Assembly: GCA_038373885.1 (NCBI GenBank)
Contig: JAWZYV010012351.1
Span: forward strand, 301,015-365,014
Direction of reading: 5' to 3'
Length of the DNA: 64,000 bases
From: Cheiracanthium punctorium
Lineage: Eukaryota > Arthropoda > Arachnida > Araneae > Cheiracanthiidae
Shown: positions 38,801 through 42,563 of the stretch, piece by piece
Layout: each line of letters starts with the position of its first letter
Position numbering within the stretch: the first letter of the stretch is position 1
Made by a program: the position numbers and the translations under genes
Notes under the pieces: model-generated
Seen by the model: only the letters and a program-made list of their open reading frames with translations
Told to the model about the DNA's origin: nothing
Database searches by the model: none

Positions 38801-40842
38801 CTAGAGAACCATGACAGGGAAATCTCACCAACATGCAGCAATTTTTTAGGTTGGTGAGAGTGTGGTGTGTGTGTAGGGAGGGGGGAGGCGGGGTTAAAGT
38901 AGGAATCAGCAAACAGATTTTAATAGCTCCACCTCAGAGTTTGGCTGCTAGGCAGGATTTCATTAATTGCCAGTTTGCCATGTTTAATTGCCAAGTTGCG
39001 ACTAAAAATTTTAAGTGTTAGTAGGCACACTGATTCAGAGATGCAAACAATTCCAGATTCTGTGGAATTAATCCACATTTTAGTTCATAATTATGGAAAA
39101 AATCCAAAAATTTAGATGAAATAATATTGAATTCAGTTTAAAATAAAATGCAGAAAATTTAACATCATGAGAGGAGTAATTCTACAGAATCTGGAATGAT
39201 CAGCAACTCTGCACAGTATTAAACTTTGAGTATCCATAAAGTCGCATTTCTGTTTCATATTGGTACTTATTCCATTCATTCGCAACATTCAATGTCCTCA
39301 TCTTTTTCCCTAGCTTAAGCAGCAGTGCTGAGAATTTACCCCTCCACCAGTAATCACGTAAACTTCCCAAAGTTCCTGATTCCTGTCACAGAAATAGATC
39401 CTACAGTTGTCAGGGGAAAAGTTCGTTAGCGAGGGTCGGTCGCCAAGCCTGATATGATTGCCAAAGCTTATGATAAGTAAACGGGTTTGTTATCGTGGTC
39501 AATCGAGATGAATTGAAGGAATTTGAGAATTTTGGATGTAATTTTAACAGTCTTTTTGAAGGTGTTTTTGTAGTATTTTGACTAACAATTTAGAGAATTT
39601 TGGGAATTTAGAACTTAAACATATATACTGCACAGCCAAGTTTCTCTCTTTTTTTTTTCTTTTTGAAAGGTTACGTTAGATATATTTTTAATGATTTGAA
39701 GTTTCAAGTTAATTGTATTTTTCATTTGATTTCTTATTTTGTTTAATGGTATATTTGACAATTTCAATTTGGCAAAAAAAAAAACAAAGAGCCAAGAAAC
39801 ACACTGGTGACAAAAATGAAGTCTCCAAAAATAACTGCCCCCGCTAACGAACTTTTCCCTTAGTTGTCCCATCTGTATAAATGTCTATGTCTGTGAAACA
39901 ACCCTGGAATACAGGGAAGGCTCATTGCCCATTGTACGAAGGATTTCACAAGAACTAACTGCAAAAGGGCCTCAGGATTTTGTAAAGCTAATAATATATG
40001 TTAAACAGCAATTTTGTGAAAATTTAGAATTAGTCATACAGAATTAAATTTTCGAGCTCAGTTACCCTAGATGCAAATTTTTTTAATTGTACACTTTTTG
40101 GTCTCTTAATCAGAAAAATATAAATTATTAATGCATAGACAGACGCAGAATAAAAATAATAAATACCTCTTTTAGACTCGTTCTGAAGAGGACTGTAACG
40201 ATAATGTGGCTTGTGTTCTGTGTTCCAAGGTGATTTCCGTAGCAGGGGACTGTCGAAATTCGAACCATCCGAATGTCTTTTAAAATTCACACCTCGTACC
40301 TCTGATGCTGACACAGAACTGGGAGATTTCTTACGGAGTCTTGACGACTTTCCAATAACATAAGGGCTTTCTGTATCAAAATCAGAGTCGGAAGTTTCAA
40401 CATCAAATGCCGAAGACCTCCCGAGACTTCTCCTAGATTTGACTTTTGTGTGTTCGTTCCGATGCAGTGAAGATCTATCATTCTGAGTTTTTTGCCCCTG
40501 AAACAGTATTGGTATGTGCACAGGTGAGGGCTTTTTAAATATTTCAGAGTCCGGGAAGGAGTTCAACTCACGTGAGCGATTCAAACTCAGTCTTTCTGAA
40601 GACTCGACGCGATTACTAGTTCGTTTTTTGCGCACTCGGCTCGATACGGTACTTTCAATTTCACTGTCGTCCGAACTGAACGCGTTGAGGGAGCGTCGCT
40701 TGGCTGACGGGCCATTGCTTTTTCGCAAACTCAAAAGTCTTTTTTCCCAAAGTGATCTTGTAGTGGGAGTGATTGGACCCACATCTTCACCATAATCTTT
40801 AAGCGATTTCCGTAGATCATCATCTGACAACCGGTTGGCCAT
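259..40842 (-). CDS. LEMD2: LEM-domain inner nuclear membrane protein (LEM2/MAN1 family), 3'-partial, 8 exons in window
   Basis: Coding exons, in order of translation: 40842-40167, 26552-26340, 24000-23972, 23888-23825, 19673-19570, 19467-19397, 5409-5252, 360-259. Every intron begins GT and ends AG, and all phases agree, giving 472 codons plus one base. Residues 1-44 form a LEM domain (LSDDDLRKSL, YG, GPITPTTR, WEKRL). A Ser/Arg-rich linker follows, then TM1 at about 263-283, a lumenal segment with two cysteines (FCGE, FEC) and NKT/NMT sequons, the motif SLWCRVRLSL, TM2 at about 431-453, and a charged helix (LWKKYREAQEKL, MVEKVI). In this family the LEM domain binds BAF at chromatin, and the C-terminal winged helix of LEM2 acts with ESCRT at the nuclear envelope. 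That winged helix must lie left of the window. Two TMs with a lumenal loop of about 147 residues and a 262-residue N-terminus fit LEM2 better than MAN1, but MAN1 is not excluded. The introns total about 39 kb and are mostly transposon sequence. Confidence 0.92.
998..2699. mobile_element. hAT-type non-autonomous element, 1.7 kb, with 8-bp TSD
   Basis: The left end reads CAGGGCTGGCATTAAACC and the reverse complement of the right end reads CAGGGTTGGGAAAAAATC. The flanking 8-mers are CATTAGAT (990-997) and CATTGGAT (2700-2707), a 7/8 match. The subterminal regions are full of GTTTAAAC-type and homopolymer repeats. The interior (1300-2200) is GC-richer than its surroundings and has no transposase I can recognise. 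It lies in LEM intron 7. Confidence 0.8.
2030..2103 (+). repeat. tRNA-like pol III promoter (possible SINE remnant) inside the hAT-type element
   Basis: An A-box-like TGGCACAGTGG lies at about 2032-2042 and a B-box-like GGTTCGGGTCC at 2087-2097, spaced about as in a tRNA. No cloverleaf could be drawn by eye, so this is more likely a tRNA-derived SINE head than a functional tRNA gene. Confidence 0.45.
3908..4850. repeat. Foldback element with tRNA-like sequence in both arms
   Basis: About 260 bp at the left (3908-4170) is the diverged inverse of the right (4580-4850). The shared landmark order is AACTATAT, TTGAGCATT, a tRNA-like block, a pyrimidine run, ACATCAATAC, then ACTATTCCA. The left arm has TGGCTTATTGG (3940) and GGTTTGAATCT (3982). 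The right arm, on the minus strand, has TGGTATAGTTAG (about 4804-4815) and GGTTTTGAATCTC (about 4761-4773). These match pol III A and B boxes. The spacer shows nothing recognisable. Confidence 0.7.
5252..5409 (-). CDS. LEMD2: LEM gene, coding exon 7: end of lumenal domain and start of TM2
   Basis: The acceptor is CATTACAG and the donor is GTAAGA. It encodes WYSMGESELATTDNW, DSSALEATQAAK, SLWCRVRLSL and the start of TM2 (FRLLMLCA). The LES/LEA...WCR.R signature just before TM2 is typical of this family. A longer open frame runs past the donor to 4959 but loses family resemblance there. The exon ends in phase 1. Confidence 0.92.
5410..6680. other. LEM intron 6, proximal part: nothing recognised
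   Basis: The sequence is AT-rich. Positions 5930-6640 have a less repetitive composition and short minus-strand open stretches, but many stops and no domain I can name. It could be a worn transposon or plain intron. Confidence 0.5.
6681..6901. mobile_element. Small TIR element (MITE), pogo/Tigger-like ends
   Basis: The left end carries GTTTTAACGAATCTCAAGGG and the right end, reverse-complemented, carries ATTTTAACAAATCCCAAGGG. Inverse AAATCATTTCGCT-like blocks lie just inside. It is about 220 bp with no coding capacity. Termini near TA dinucleotides fit a pogo or Tc1/mariner derivative. Confidence 0.6.
6902..7819. other. LEM intron 6: low-complexity stretch
   Basis: This is AT-rich with T runs at about 7320 and 7460. 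A short cluster of CAGAAGA/CTTCTG motifs (about 7520-7600) forms small inverted repeats with each other and with about 6925-6960 (GGAAGACTC, ACAGAAGA). No gene is seen. Confidence 0.5.
7830..8170. mobile_element. Penelope-like element 3' tails in inverted (head-to-head) pair
   Basis: The plus-strand sequence at 7985-8165 matches the 3' tail of the Penelope-like element at 18895-19080. Shared landmarks are GGCATCAATGACATCTGGAAT, GGCAGTTTC, GGAAAGGAGAGGAT and GAGGAAAAGGTATTCCT. Positions 7830-7985 carry the same tail on the opposite strand, making a near-palindrome centred at about 7985. Partial inverted or tandem 3' copies ahead of the main copy are usual for Penelope-like elements. Confidence 0.75.
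8621..9200 (+). pseudogene. Penelope-like element, N-terminal region of polyprotein (decayed)
   Basis: A 69-codon open frame (8621-8830) contains EDQFINLSSLELAQQK, then continues after a frameshift as KFILNDNFNINDTIANIEAA and INFLPNS. The pattern NLSS.L...Q......G.KFI is what I recall from the N-terminal region of Penelope-like proteins, upstream of the RT. Stops and shifts follow before homology fades at about 9200. With the inverted tails just upstream and the RT/endonuclease part at 17.5-19.1 kb, this is probably the 5' half of one element cut by later insertions. No long terminal ORF survives. Confidence 0.6.
9201..11118. repeat. Intronic stretch with three copies of a dispersed repeat
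   Basis: Copies of the same unit lie at about 9426-9570, 9597-9800 and 10372-10530. Related copies are at 17272-17500 and 56346-56530. Shared order is GTAATGTATTGGA, TTTTGAGTGCTTC, GTAGAA, ACTATTTTCAATGG, then, in three of them, GGGTACATGGTA-like sequence ending in CAGACAGA-like sequence. No coding capacity is seen. A small hAT MITE (10592-10868) sits inside. Confidence 0.65.
10592..10868. mobile_element. hAT-like MITE with CAGGGATGAGATT ends and 6-bp TSD
   Basis: Left end CAGGGATGAGATTGGCAAAA; right end reverse complement CAGGGATGAGATTCTTCAGC. Flanks share AAATGA directly on both sides (10586-10591 and 10869-10874). The 277-bp interior is noncoding. Both termini are followed by AGCTGAAATC-like subterminal motifs. 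Confidence 0.8.
11160..11920 (+). repeat. Repeat blocks A and B, first set
   Basis: Block A (about 11185-11440) contains AAAGTCGCACAAGGTTTG, CGACAATTTATT, AAAATAGTTTTAGTAGG, TTTTTATGGAACAAGG and CACTCATGAATAACGATACA. Block B (about 11625-11920) contains TTGGTACACAAATTAAA, GCACCAAGGATTCGAAAAAA and CATACATCCTAAAAATT. Both recur at 14.1-15.9 kb. No ORF is conserved between copies. Confidence 0.75.
11921..14154. other. Interior of the 6.1 kb element: nothing recognised
   Basis: The sequence is AT-rich with T runs (12271-12290, 12588-12602). A GC-richer patch at 13630-13870 contains a 76-codon frame with no recognisable domain. Its tail (13820-13960) is a diverged copy of sequence at 16640-16830, with GAGCCCGCCTACTCATCGGTATA-like landmarks, so it is repeat-derived. 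Confidence 0.5.
14751..14905. mobile_element. 155-bp hAT MITE with perfect 8-bp TSD
   Basis: Ends CATGGACGTAGCCAG and, reverse-complemented, CAAGGGCGTAGCCAG. Identical ATAGAATA 8-mers flank it (14743-14750 and 14906-14913). The interior has C runs. It interrupts a block A repeat. Confidence 0.88.
15261..15642. mobile_element. 382-bp hAT-like MITE with 8-bp TSD
   Basis: Ends are GGCGATTCCTATTTTAACGC and, reverse-complemented, AGGTTGATTTCTACTTTAAC, both running into GCCCC and CGCC-rich motifs. AAGAAAGA flanks both sides (15253-15260, 15643-15650). It interrupts another block A copy. Confidence 0.85.
16400..16584. mobile_element. Small hAT-like MITE
   Basis: Left end CAGTGGCGTGACTATA; right end reverse complement CACTGGCGTAACTATAGGG. 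The 185-bp interior is noncoding. No clean target duplication is visible. Confidence 0.6.
17495..19080 (+). pseudogene. Penelope-like retroelement: reverse transcriptase and GIY-YIG endonuclease, decayed
   Basis: RT motifs can be followed through frameshifts: LVSKCEDPTC..EKYM, then VSFDVINLYPSI (carrying the motif A aspartate), then RYVDDIFATL (catalytic YVDD), then NILNYLD. At about 18655-18985 an open frame resembles the GIY-YIG endonuclease: GIYKINLTFDGIKYKGCYNG, a region ending TIEFEGINK, and YIRELLEISAIE. RT followed by GIY-YIG is the hallmark of canonical Penelope-like elements, which retrotranspose by nicking DNA with this nuclease. The 3' tail ends at about 19080 and is repeated at 7830-8170. 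Several stops and shifts make this copy dead. It lies in LEM intron 6, antisense to the gene. Confidence 0.85.
19081..19396. other. Short intronic stretch between retroelement and LEM exon 6
   Basis: AT-rich, containing a small inverted pair ACATGCTTTTCC/CTTAAGCATGTAAA near 19165-19190. Nothing else is recognised. Confidence 0.5.
19397..19467 (-). CDS. LEMD2: LEM gene, coding exon 6: lumenal segment
   Basis: The acceptor is CATTTACAG and the donor is GTAAGT, 102 bp after exon 5. It encodes PEEFRSLFYSSLKLILRNPD followed by WGI and two bases of Lys. The NP.WGI motif matches my memory of LEM2/MAN1 proteins. The 3' end of the Penelope-like element lies only about 300 bp into the following 14 kb intron. 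Confidence 0.9.
19570..19673 (-). CDS. LEMD2: LEM gene, coding exon 5: lumenal segment
   Basis: The acceptor is TTTCAAG and the donor is GTATAC. The exon encodes a completed Gly, then DFECNTSG, NKTRNMTVLEARTKL and YEQISDNEIQ (34 full codons). The sequons NKT and NMT fit a compartment continuous with the ER lumen. It ends in phase 0. Confidence 0.88.
19674..21080. other. LEM intron 4, proximal part: nothing recognised
   Basis: This holds T and A homopolymers (about 19945-19962 and 20854-20880). Plus-strand frames of up to 110 codons show no domain and have no support. The last 100-200 bp probably belong to the 5' end of the Tc1 relic, but I could not fix its terminal repeats. Confidence 0.5.
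21085..22085 (+). pseudogene. Tc1-type transposase, inactive
   Basis: Fragments in several frames align in order with a Tc1 transposase: the N-terminal RPRRRIHVHYEQMLEFERG, HAIGLKEAG helix-turn-helix region, then FSGESHFQLC, GVMIWGATSFDSQTHLIV, LTAQQYIHDIL, TFQHDNART, RSPDLSPIEHVW and LYQSMPRRVT. Family members use a DDE triad: the first Asp (normally FSDES) is Gly here, while the Asp of HDNAR (codon at 21821) sits two bases before and the Glu of PIEHVW is still present. Stops and frameshifts occur throughout. It resembles Tc1 copies common in orb-weaver spiders, from memory. Confidence 0.88.
22310..23612. mobile_element. Unclassified repeat, possibly non-autonomous Helitron
   Basis: It is bounded on both sides by TATATA-rich sequence. 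It starts near GGAATGTCTGTCCGTTTG and ends GGCAATGCCGGGATACGC, TGCTAG, with a small GGCA-A-TGCC hairpin about 15 bp before a CTAG terminus followed by T. A hairpin plus CTRR end is the Helitron 3' signature. The interior includes three related segments (about 23060-23156, 23288-23388, 23413-23540) with GCAGCGGGAAGT and GCAGCGGGAGGATTCACA. No Rep/helicase is present. Confidence 0.5.
23825..23888 (-). CDS. LEMD2: LEM gene, coding exon 4: lumenal segment
   Basis: The acceptor is TTTTACAG and the donor is GTAATT. The exon encodes ERCKKLISITKDLHLLLTTV plus Ala and a split Gly. It follows exon 3 after an 83-bp intron. The Leu-rich helix followed by AG and the next exon's DFEC resembles the LH..L...AG...C pattern I recall for LEM2/MAN1 lumenal domains. 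Confidence 0.88.
23972..24000 (-). CDS. LEMD2: LEM gene, coding exon 3 (29-nt micro-exon)
   Basis: This very short exon encodes YSKFCGEMTE once the split Tyr codon is joined. It has a strong pyrimidine tract ending CTTTCAG and a GTAAGT donor. It is needed to keep frame between exons 2 and 4. It carries one lumenal cysteine. Confidence 0.85.
24001..24695. other. LEM intron 2 stretch: small direct repeat only
   Basis: Apart from a poly-A next to the exon 3 acceptor, there is a direct repeat of CCCCTTCAnA-AATTACAATCG followed by ATTAAAA at about 24156-24215. Possible MITE-like ends (TTAATGCAGACG and its approximate inverse near 24400) are too weak to call. Confidence 0.4.
24697..25085 (+). repeat. 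Tandem repeat, 173-bp unit, about 2.3 copies
   Basis: TTGAGCTC/TTGAGCTT anchors occur at 24711, 24884 and 25057, a period of exactly 173. Landmarks repeated in each full unit are GGTATATATGTTATAAA, TTGATTTTGGTGTGTATAGG and CATTATGGCCTATG. Copies differ by scattered substitutions and small indels. Confidence 0.9.
25551..25720. mobile_element. 170-bp hAT MITE with perfect 8-bp TSD
   Basis: Left end GAGTGGCATAGACAG; right end reverse complement CAGTGGCGTAGCCAAGGG. GGTCAGAA flanks both sides (25543-25550, 25721-25728). A diverged inverse relative lies at about 54590-54745, sharing ATGTATATTCTTCACTCCCT and ATGAAAAATTTCTG. Confidence 0.87.
25729..26339. other. Remainder of LEM intron 2
   Basis: Nothing is recognised apart from a C run followed by a CA dinucleotide run near 26012-26035. 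Confidence 0.5.
26340..26552 (-). CDS. LEMD2: LEM gene, coding exon 2: first transmembrane segment
   Basis: The acceptor is TTTAAATTTCAG and the donor is GTAAGT. The first two bases complete the Asp codon begun in exon 1. Seventy codons follow and include the hydrophobic stretch ISWMLVIGVIIFFVVIGTLY, which is TM1. Polar Ser/Lys-rich sequence follows on the lumenal side. The exon ends in phase 1. Confidence 0.93.
27128..27900. mobile_element. MITE with GGCCAAAGCCCGAA terminal and subterminal repeats
   Basis: Left TATATGTTATGGCCAAAGCC and, reverse-complemented, right TATATGTTACGGCCAAAGCC; both continue CGAA. The inverse motif TTCGGGCTTTGG also occurs internally at about 27236 and 27812, so each end has paired inverted subterminal motifs. 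The 773-bp interior is noncoding. It sits next to the hAT relic in LEM intron 1. Confidence 0.75.
28594..30393. mobile_element. 1.8 kb hAT-like element inserted in the hAT ORF, 6-bp TSD
   Basis: Left end CAGGGATGTTAACTCC; right end reverse complement CAGGGATGTTAATTCTGCGCC. CATCTA flanks both sides (28588-28593, 30394-30399). Removing the element and one CATCTA rejoins the host ORF in frame (EWRMVQ to IDDIKMNMSE). Inside are a 35-38-bp minisatellite (28617-28715) and a Lys/Glu-rich minus-strand fragment near 29525-29640 (LTEEKDRLAKTLKLLEENEK). Also inside are nested CAGTGGCGGCTCG-type hAT ends near 29650 and a possible 102-bp mini-element (28952-29053). Confidence 0.85.
28617..28715 (+). repeat. 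Minisatellite, 20-38-bp units
   Basis: GATTTGGGAGCAC, CCCGGGAGCAGAAAAA and TTTCATTTGGGAGCA alternate over about 100 bp. On the plus strand it reads as a repeated LGAPREQK/IWEQKNF pattern with no sign of being a real protein. Confidence 0.85.
31670..31987. repeat. hAT terminus plus a dispersed repeat
   Basis: Short tandem AAAAAGAGACTTTTA motifs (about 31635-31700) lie just inside the hAT end at 31720. Positions 31790-31980 match a repeat family seen again at about 54415-54560, 56070-56225 and 56545-56700. Landmarks are GGTCCTGTAGATAAACT, GATGTTACAATCCTAAATA, TTTCAACAT and TTTTTGAGATG. Confidence 0.6.
31988..34642. mobile_element. DNA transposon with ~370-bp terminal inverted repeats, 2.65 kb
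   Basis: Positions 31988-32360 and 34271-34642 are inverse copies. The outermost bases read TGTACATTAGGCTGGATCGA at the left and TGTGCAGTAGGGGGGATCGA at the right (reverse complement). Each TIR is itself a two-unit direct repeat with a period of about 169 bp (units share AGTTGTATATT, TGCACATCGAGCTT and ATCTGAAAAATATG-like landmarks). The interior carries a decayed minus-strand ORF (32665-33973). No clear target duplication was found. The arrangement of long TIRs around one ORF is that of a cut-and-paste DNA transposon, but I cannot place the superfamily. Confidence 0.8.
32665..33973 (-). pseudogene. Decayed ORF of an uncharacterised protein family, inside a long-TIR transposon
   Basis: The minus-strand segments, spread over more than one frame, read in order as follows. 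GTKSVFLEKLGMSKE and TKLPTQEDILVLLYYF lie at 33973-33785. IWIKTSIPTVSIQGIQEIV and RTCKCPDFSRS lie at 33747-33540. GAGVAQSLAYLIQNGVI and then VERLEREISRL lie at 33557-33315. Then come VREVRKAEEKAE-like charged sequence and, at 32990-32800, LCFDRRKNKTR followed by HKEHISLIMEPSSTYFGHM. The LPT..D.L, CKC, GVA...AYLI and EHI.L..EP.S.Y.GH signatures recall a large, unnamed arthropod and cnidarian protein family with no assigned function (from memory). Its position between TIRs suggests a transposon-encoded protein, possibly the transposase. Frameshifts and stops mean this copy is dead. Confidence 0.6.
34643..36159. other. LEM intron 1: AT-rich stretch, nothing recognised
   Basis: Composition is strongly AT-rich (TTTATTTATTTTA-type runs at 35330-35415). 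No ORF, repeat end or exon signal is convincing. Confidence 0.5.
36160..36331. mobile_element. 172-bp MITE with perfect 26-bp terminal inverted repeats
   Basis: The first 26 bases (GGTACTTACGTATTATCCCG, then GTGGTC) are exactly inverted at 36306-36331. Older copies lie at about 53606-53774 and 55888-56062, sharing AATGTGCTGG/TTGCCAATCGTATTC, ACCATTAATA and TTTATCTTGG. The likely TSD is TA if the element starts at CTTACG, but GGTA is shared by all three copies, so the true terminus is uncertain. Confidence 0.88.
36805..37527. mobile_element. Pogo/Tigger-like non-autonomous element, 0.72 kb
   Basis: Left AAGTCGACTCCCTCTAATCC; right reverse complement CAGTCAACTCCCTTTAATCT, followed by TA at 37528. 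Short internal repeats of ATTAGAGGAAGT/AATTAAAGG type lie near the right end. No transposase is present. Confidence 0.75.
37605..38789. mobile_element. Pogo/Tigger-like non-autonomous element, 1.2 kb, TA target duplication
   Basis: Left CAGTGCAGCATCCATAATCC; right reverse complement CAGTGCAGCACTGATAATCC. TA precedes the left end (37603-37604) and follows the right end (38790-38791). Further copies of CCGGAA/ATCCGG and CCCGGCAC motifs lie inside both ends. A 106-codon minus-strand frame at 37579-37899 crosses the terminus and has no recognisable domain. Confidence 0.85.
38792..39411. other. LEM intron 1: nothing recognised
   Basis: Unremarkable except for imperfect inverse sequence around GATTCTGTGGAATTAATCC and CTACAGAATCTGGAAT (39055-39200), possibly another small element. 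Confidence 0.45.
39412..39861. mobile_element. 450-bp MITE with 7-bp target duplication
   Basis: Left AGGGGAAAAGTTCGTTAGCG; right reverse complement AAGGGAAAAGTTCGTTAGCG. AGTTGTC flanks both sides (39405-39411, 39862-39868). The interior is noncoding. Terminus and TSD length fit a hAT-like derivative. Confidence 0.85.
40167..40842 (-). CDS. LEMD2: LEM gene, coding exon 1: LEM domain and basic linker
   Basis: The exon reads from the ATG at 40842 to a GTATTT donor next to 40167 (225 codons, phase 1). The LEM fold signature is at the very N-terminus, as expected for LEM2 and MAN1, so this start is convincing. After residue 45 the chain is rich in Ser, Arg and Asp/Glu, with repeated RRSL/KKSPSS-type patches that look like phosphorylation or nuclear-localisation segments. 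The frame stays open past the donor for 45 more codons, including a hydrophobic run (YALIIYIFLI). I treat that as intron read-through because the phase fits exon 2. If retained, it would give a short 270-residue single-TM isoform. Confidence 0.95.
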
Positions 40843-41702
40843 ATAAGTGTCTCGCCTGGTTATACGAAATATCGAATTTCAAACAAAATTATTTCAAAGT
40901 TCTGAGTGAATTTAAAACTGAAAAGGAATATTCCATCAACGTGTGGTCAACCTTTTTCTTTCTGTCCCAAGAGTGCCTAAAAATATCTAGAAAAGAAGAA
41001 AAAAAATAAAGTGTATATTAGCCAGTCCTATGATTGAATAATAAAAATCGATCTGTAGGAAGAATCAAGATACAAATTTTACAATAAAAATAATTTTACA
41101 AAAATCATTTACTTACAAAATGAAAAATATTAAATAAAATGGGTTTTCGAGAAGAGGATTTTAAATAAAACATTGGTCACATCGAAATTATAGCAGCAAA
41201 AAAACGAATACTTAGAGTTGGGTAGTTTGGAATGAATGATTCTACAGAGTCAATTTAAAGAGATCTCTGGAATGAGTTCTGGTTCCAGTATCATTAATGT
41301 GAAAATAAGGATAGTGTTTCAAATCTTTTATCAAATATTGATAAAATACTTGAAAAAAAGATAAACAAAATAAGAACTAAAAACTAAAACGTAACAAACT
41401 TTTACACAGTTAATTTGTATTTGTGTTGATGTAAGTCTACTTTGTATCATACAAATCCTAACGTTAATTTGACACAATCATTTTAAGAGTTGTCTTTAAA
41501 TTTCTTTGTTTTAAATGATATCAGCAATCATTTTCAATTATTTGTATTTTTTTAATCGCAGGTAAGATCGTTATTTTCCTGTAGAGTTTAATAGCCTCTC
41601 TGGTGTGTGACCTAGGGTTTGTAACAAAAACCCATGGAGTTACAGATAAGGAGAACAAACTCCATGCTATCGAAGTAGCCCAGCTTCAGTTGTGGTTCCT
41701 AG
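40843..41702. other. 5' flank of the LEM gene
   Basis: This should hold the 5' UTR and perhaps the promoter of the minus-strand gene. A possible acceptor (CGTATAACCAG just upstream of the ATG) could mean a spliced leader exon. I cannot place a transcription start. Confidence 0.35.
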
Positions 41703-41729
41703 GGATAGATTAAAGGAGATTATTTGATG

Positions 41730-41743
41730 CTGCCATCTAGCGG
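41730..41743 (-). promoter_or_regulatory. CTCF-like motif, left arm
   Basis: The minus strand reads CCGCTAGATGGCAG, which fits the published CTCF core CCASYAGRKGGCRS at 13 of 14 positions. Binding is not shown by sequence alone, and the copy is inside a repeat. Confidence 0.3.
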
Positions 41744-42482
41744 CAATAGTTGCAAACAATTTGTCGAGAAAACTTTCAATAAATTAGGAGTCGAACTATC
41801 GATTTTATTAATTATTTATATTTCGAAATTGAAGAAATATAAAAATGCTTCTAAAAATAAATAATCAAAGTTATGTATGCATATTTAAATAGTTTTTGTG
41901 GTAATCCTCAAGGTTTTTGTAGCTATTTAAACTGCATTTTTAAGATTAATAAATATTTTTTTTTTCTTTTAGTGCTTCATTACACCTCACCACCAACTTT
42001 TTTGTGACACTAGGAGAAGTTGATAGTTTTATTTAATTATTTTTATAATTTCACTATTCCTGTTATATTATTTAAAGAAGAGGTTATAAAAAATGAGAAG
42101 TTTTGTTTTTTTATATCTCATGATAATAGCACAAATAACAAAAATATAATGCTGTTAATTTTTTTTTTTTTTTCGGCTTGAGTACTTTCAGAATATTTTT
42201 CCTATATTACCTAGTGCCGCAAGAAAGTTGGTGCTGAGGTGTAAAGAAGCACTAAAAGAAAAAAATATATAAATCTTAAAAATGCAGTTTAAACAGCTAC
42301 AAAAACCTTGAAAAAAGAGGATTACCACAAAAACTATTTAAATATGCATACATAACTTTGACTATTTATTTTTAAAAGCGTTATTATATTTTTTCAATTT
42401 CGAAATACAAATAAATAATTAATAAAATTGATATATCGCCTCCTAATTTATGAAAAACGCCTCCTTTTTTTTACAAGTATTG

Positions 42483-42496
42483 CCGCTAGAGGGCAG
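42483..42496 (+). promoter_or_regulatory. CTCF-like motif, right arm
   Basis: The plus strand reads CCGCTAGAGGGCAG, again 13 of 14 positions of the CTCF core. It faces away from the left-arm copy because the arms are inverted. Confidence 0.3.
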
Positions 42497-42563
42497 CAAC
42501 AAATAATCTCCTAATCAATCCATTCCATGCCCATCCTCAAGGTCTGTATTCAGTAAGAAGAGG

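Larger units (their letters stand above)
41703..42525. mobile_element. Foldback element with ~315-bp arms and CTCF-like motifs near each end
   Basis: Positions 41703-42015 are inverted at 42210-42525 with roughly 85-90% agreement by eye. Landmarks are GGAGATTATTTG, GCCATCTAGCGGCAATA, TATGTATGCATATTTAAATAG, TTTTTGTAGC and ACACCTCACCACCAACTT. The loop is about 195 bp. There is no ORF. The inner tips read CACTAGG/CCTAGTG. Confidence 0.85.

Noticed and set aside
40030..40166. Continuation of the exon 1 frame past its donor
   Set aside because: The sequence loses its Ser/Arg character and the GTATTT donor joins exon 2 in phase. Kept only as a possible isoform.
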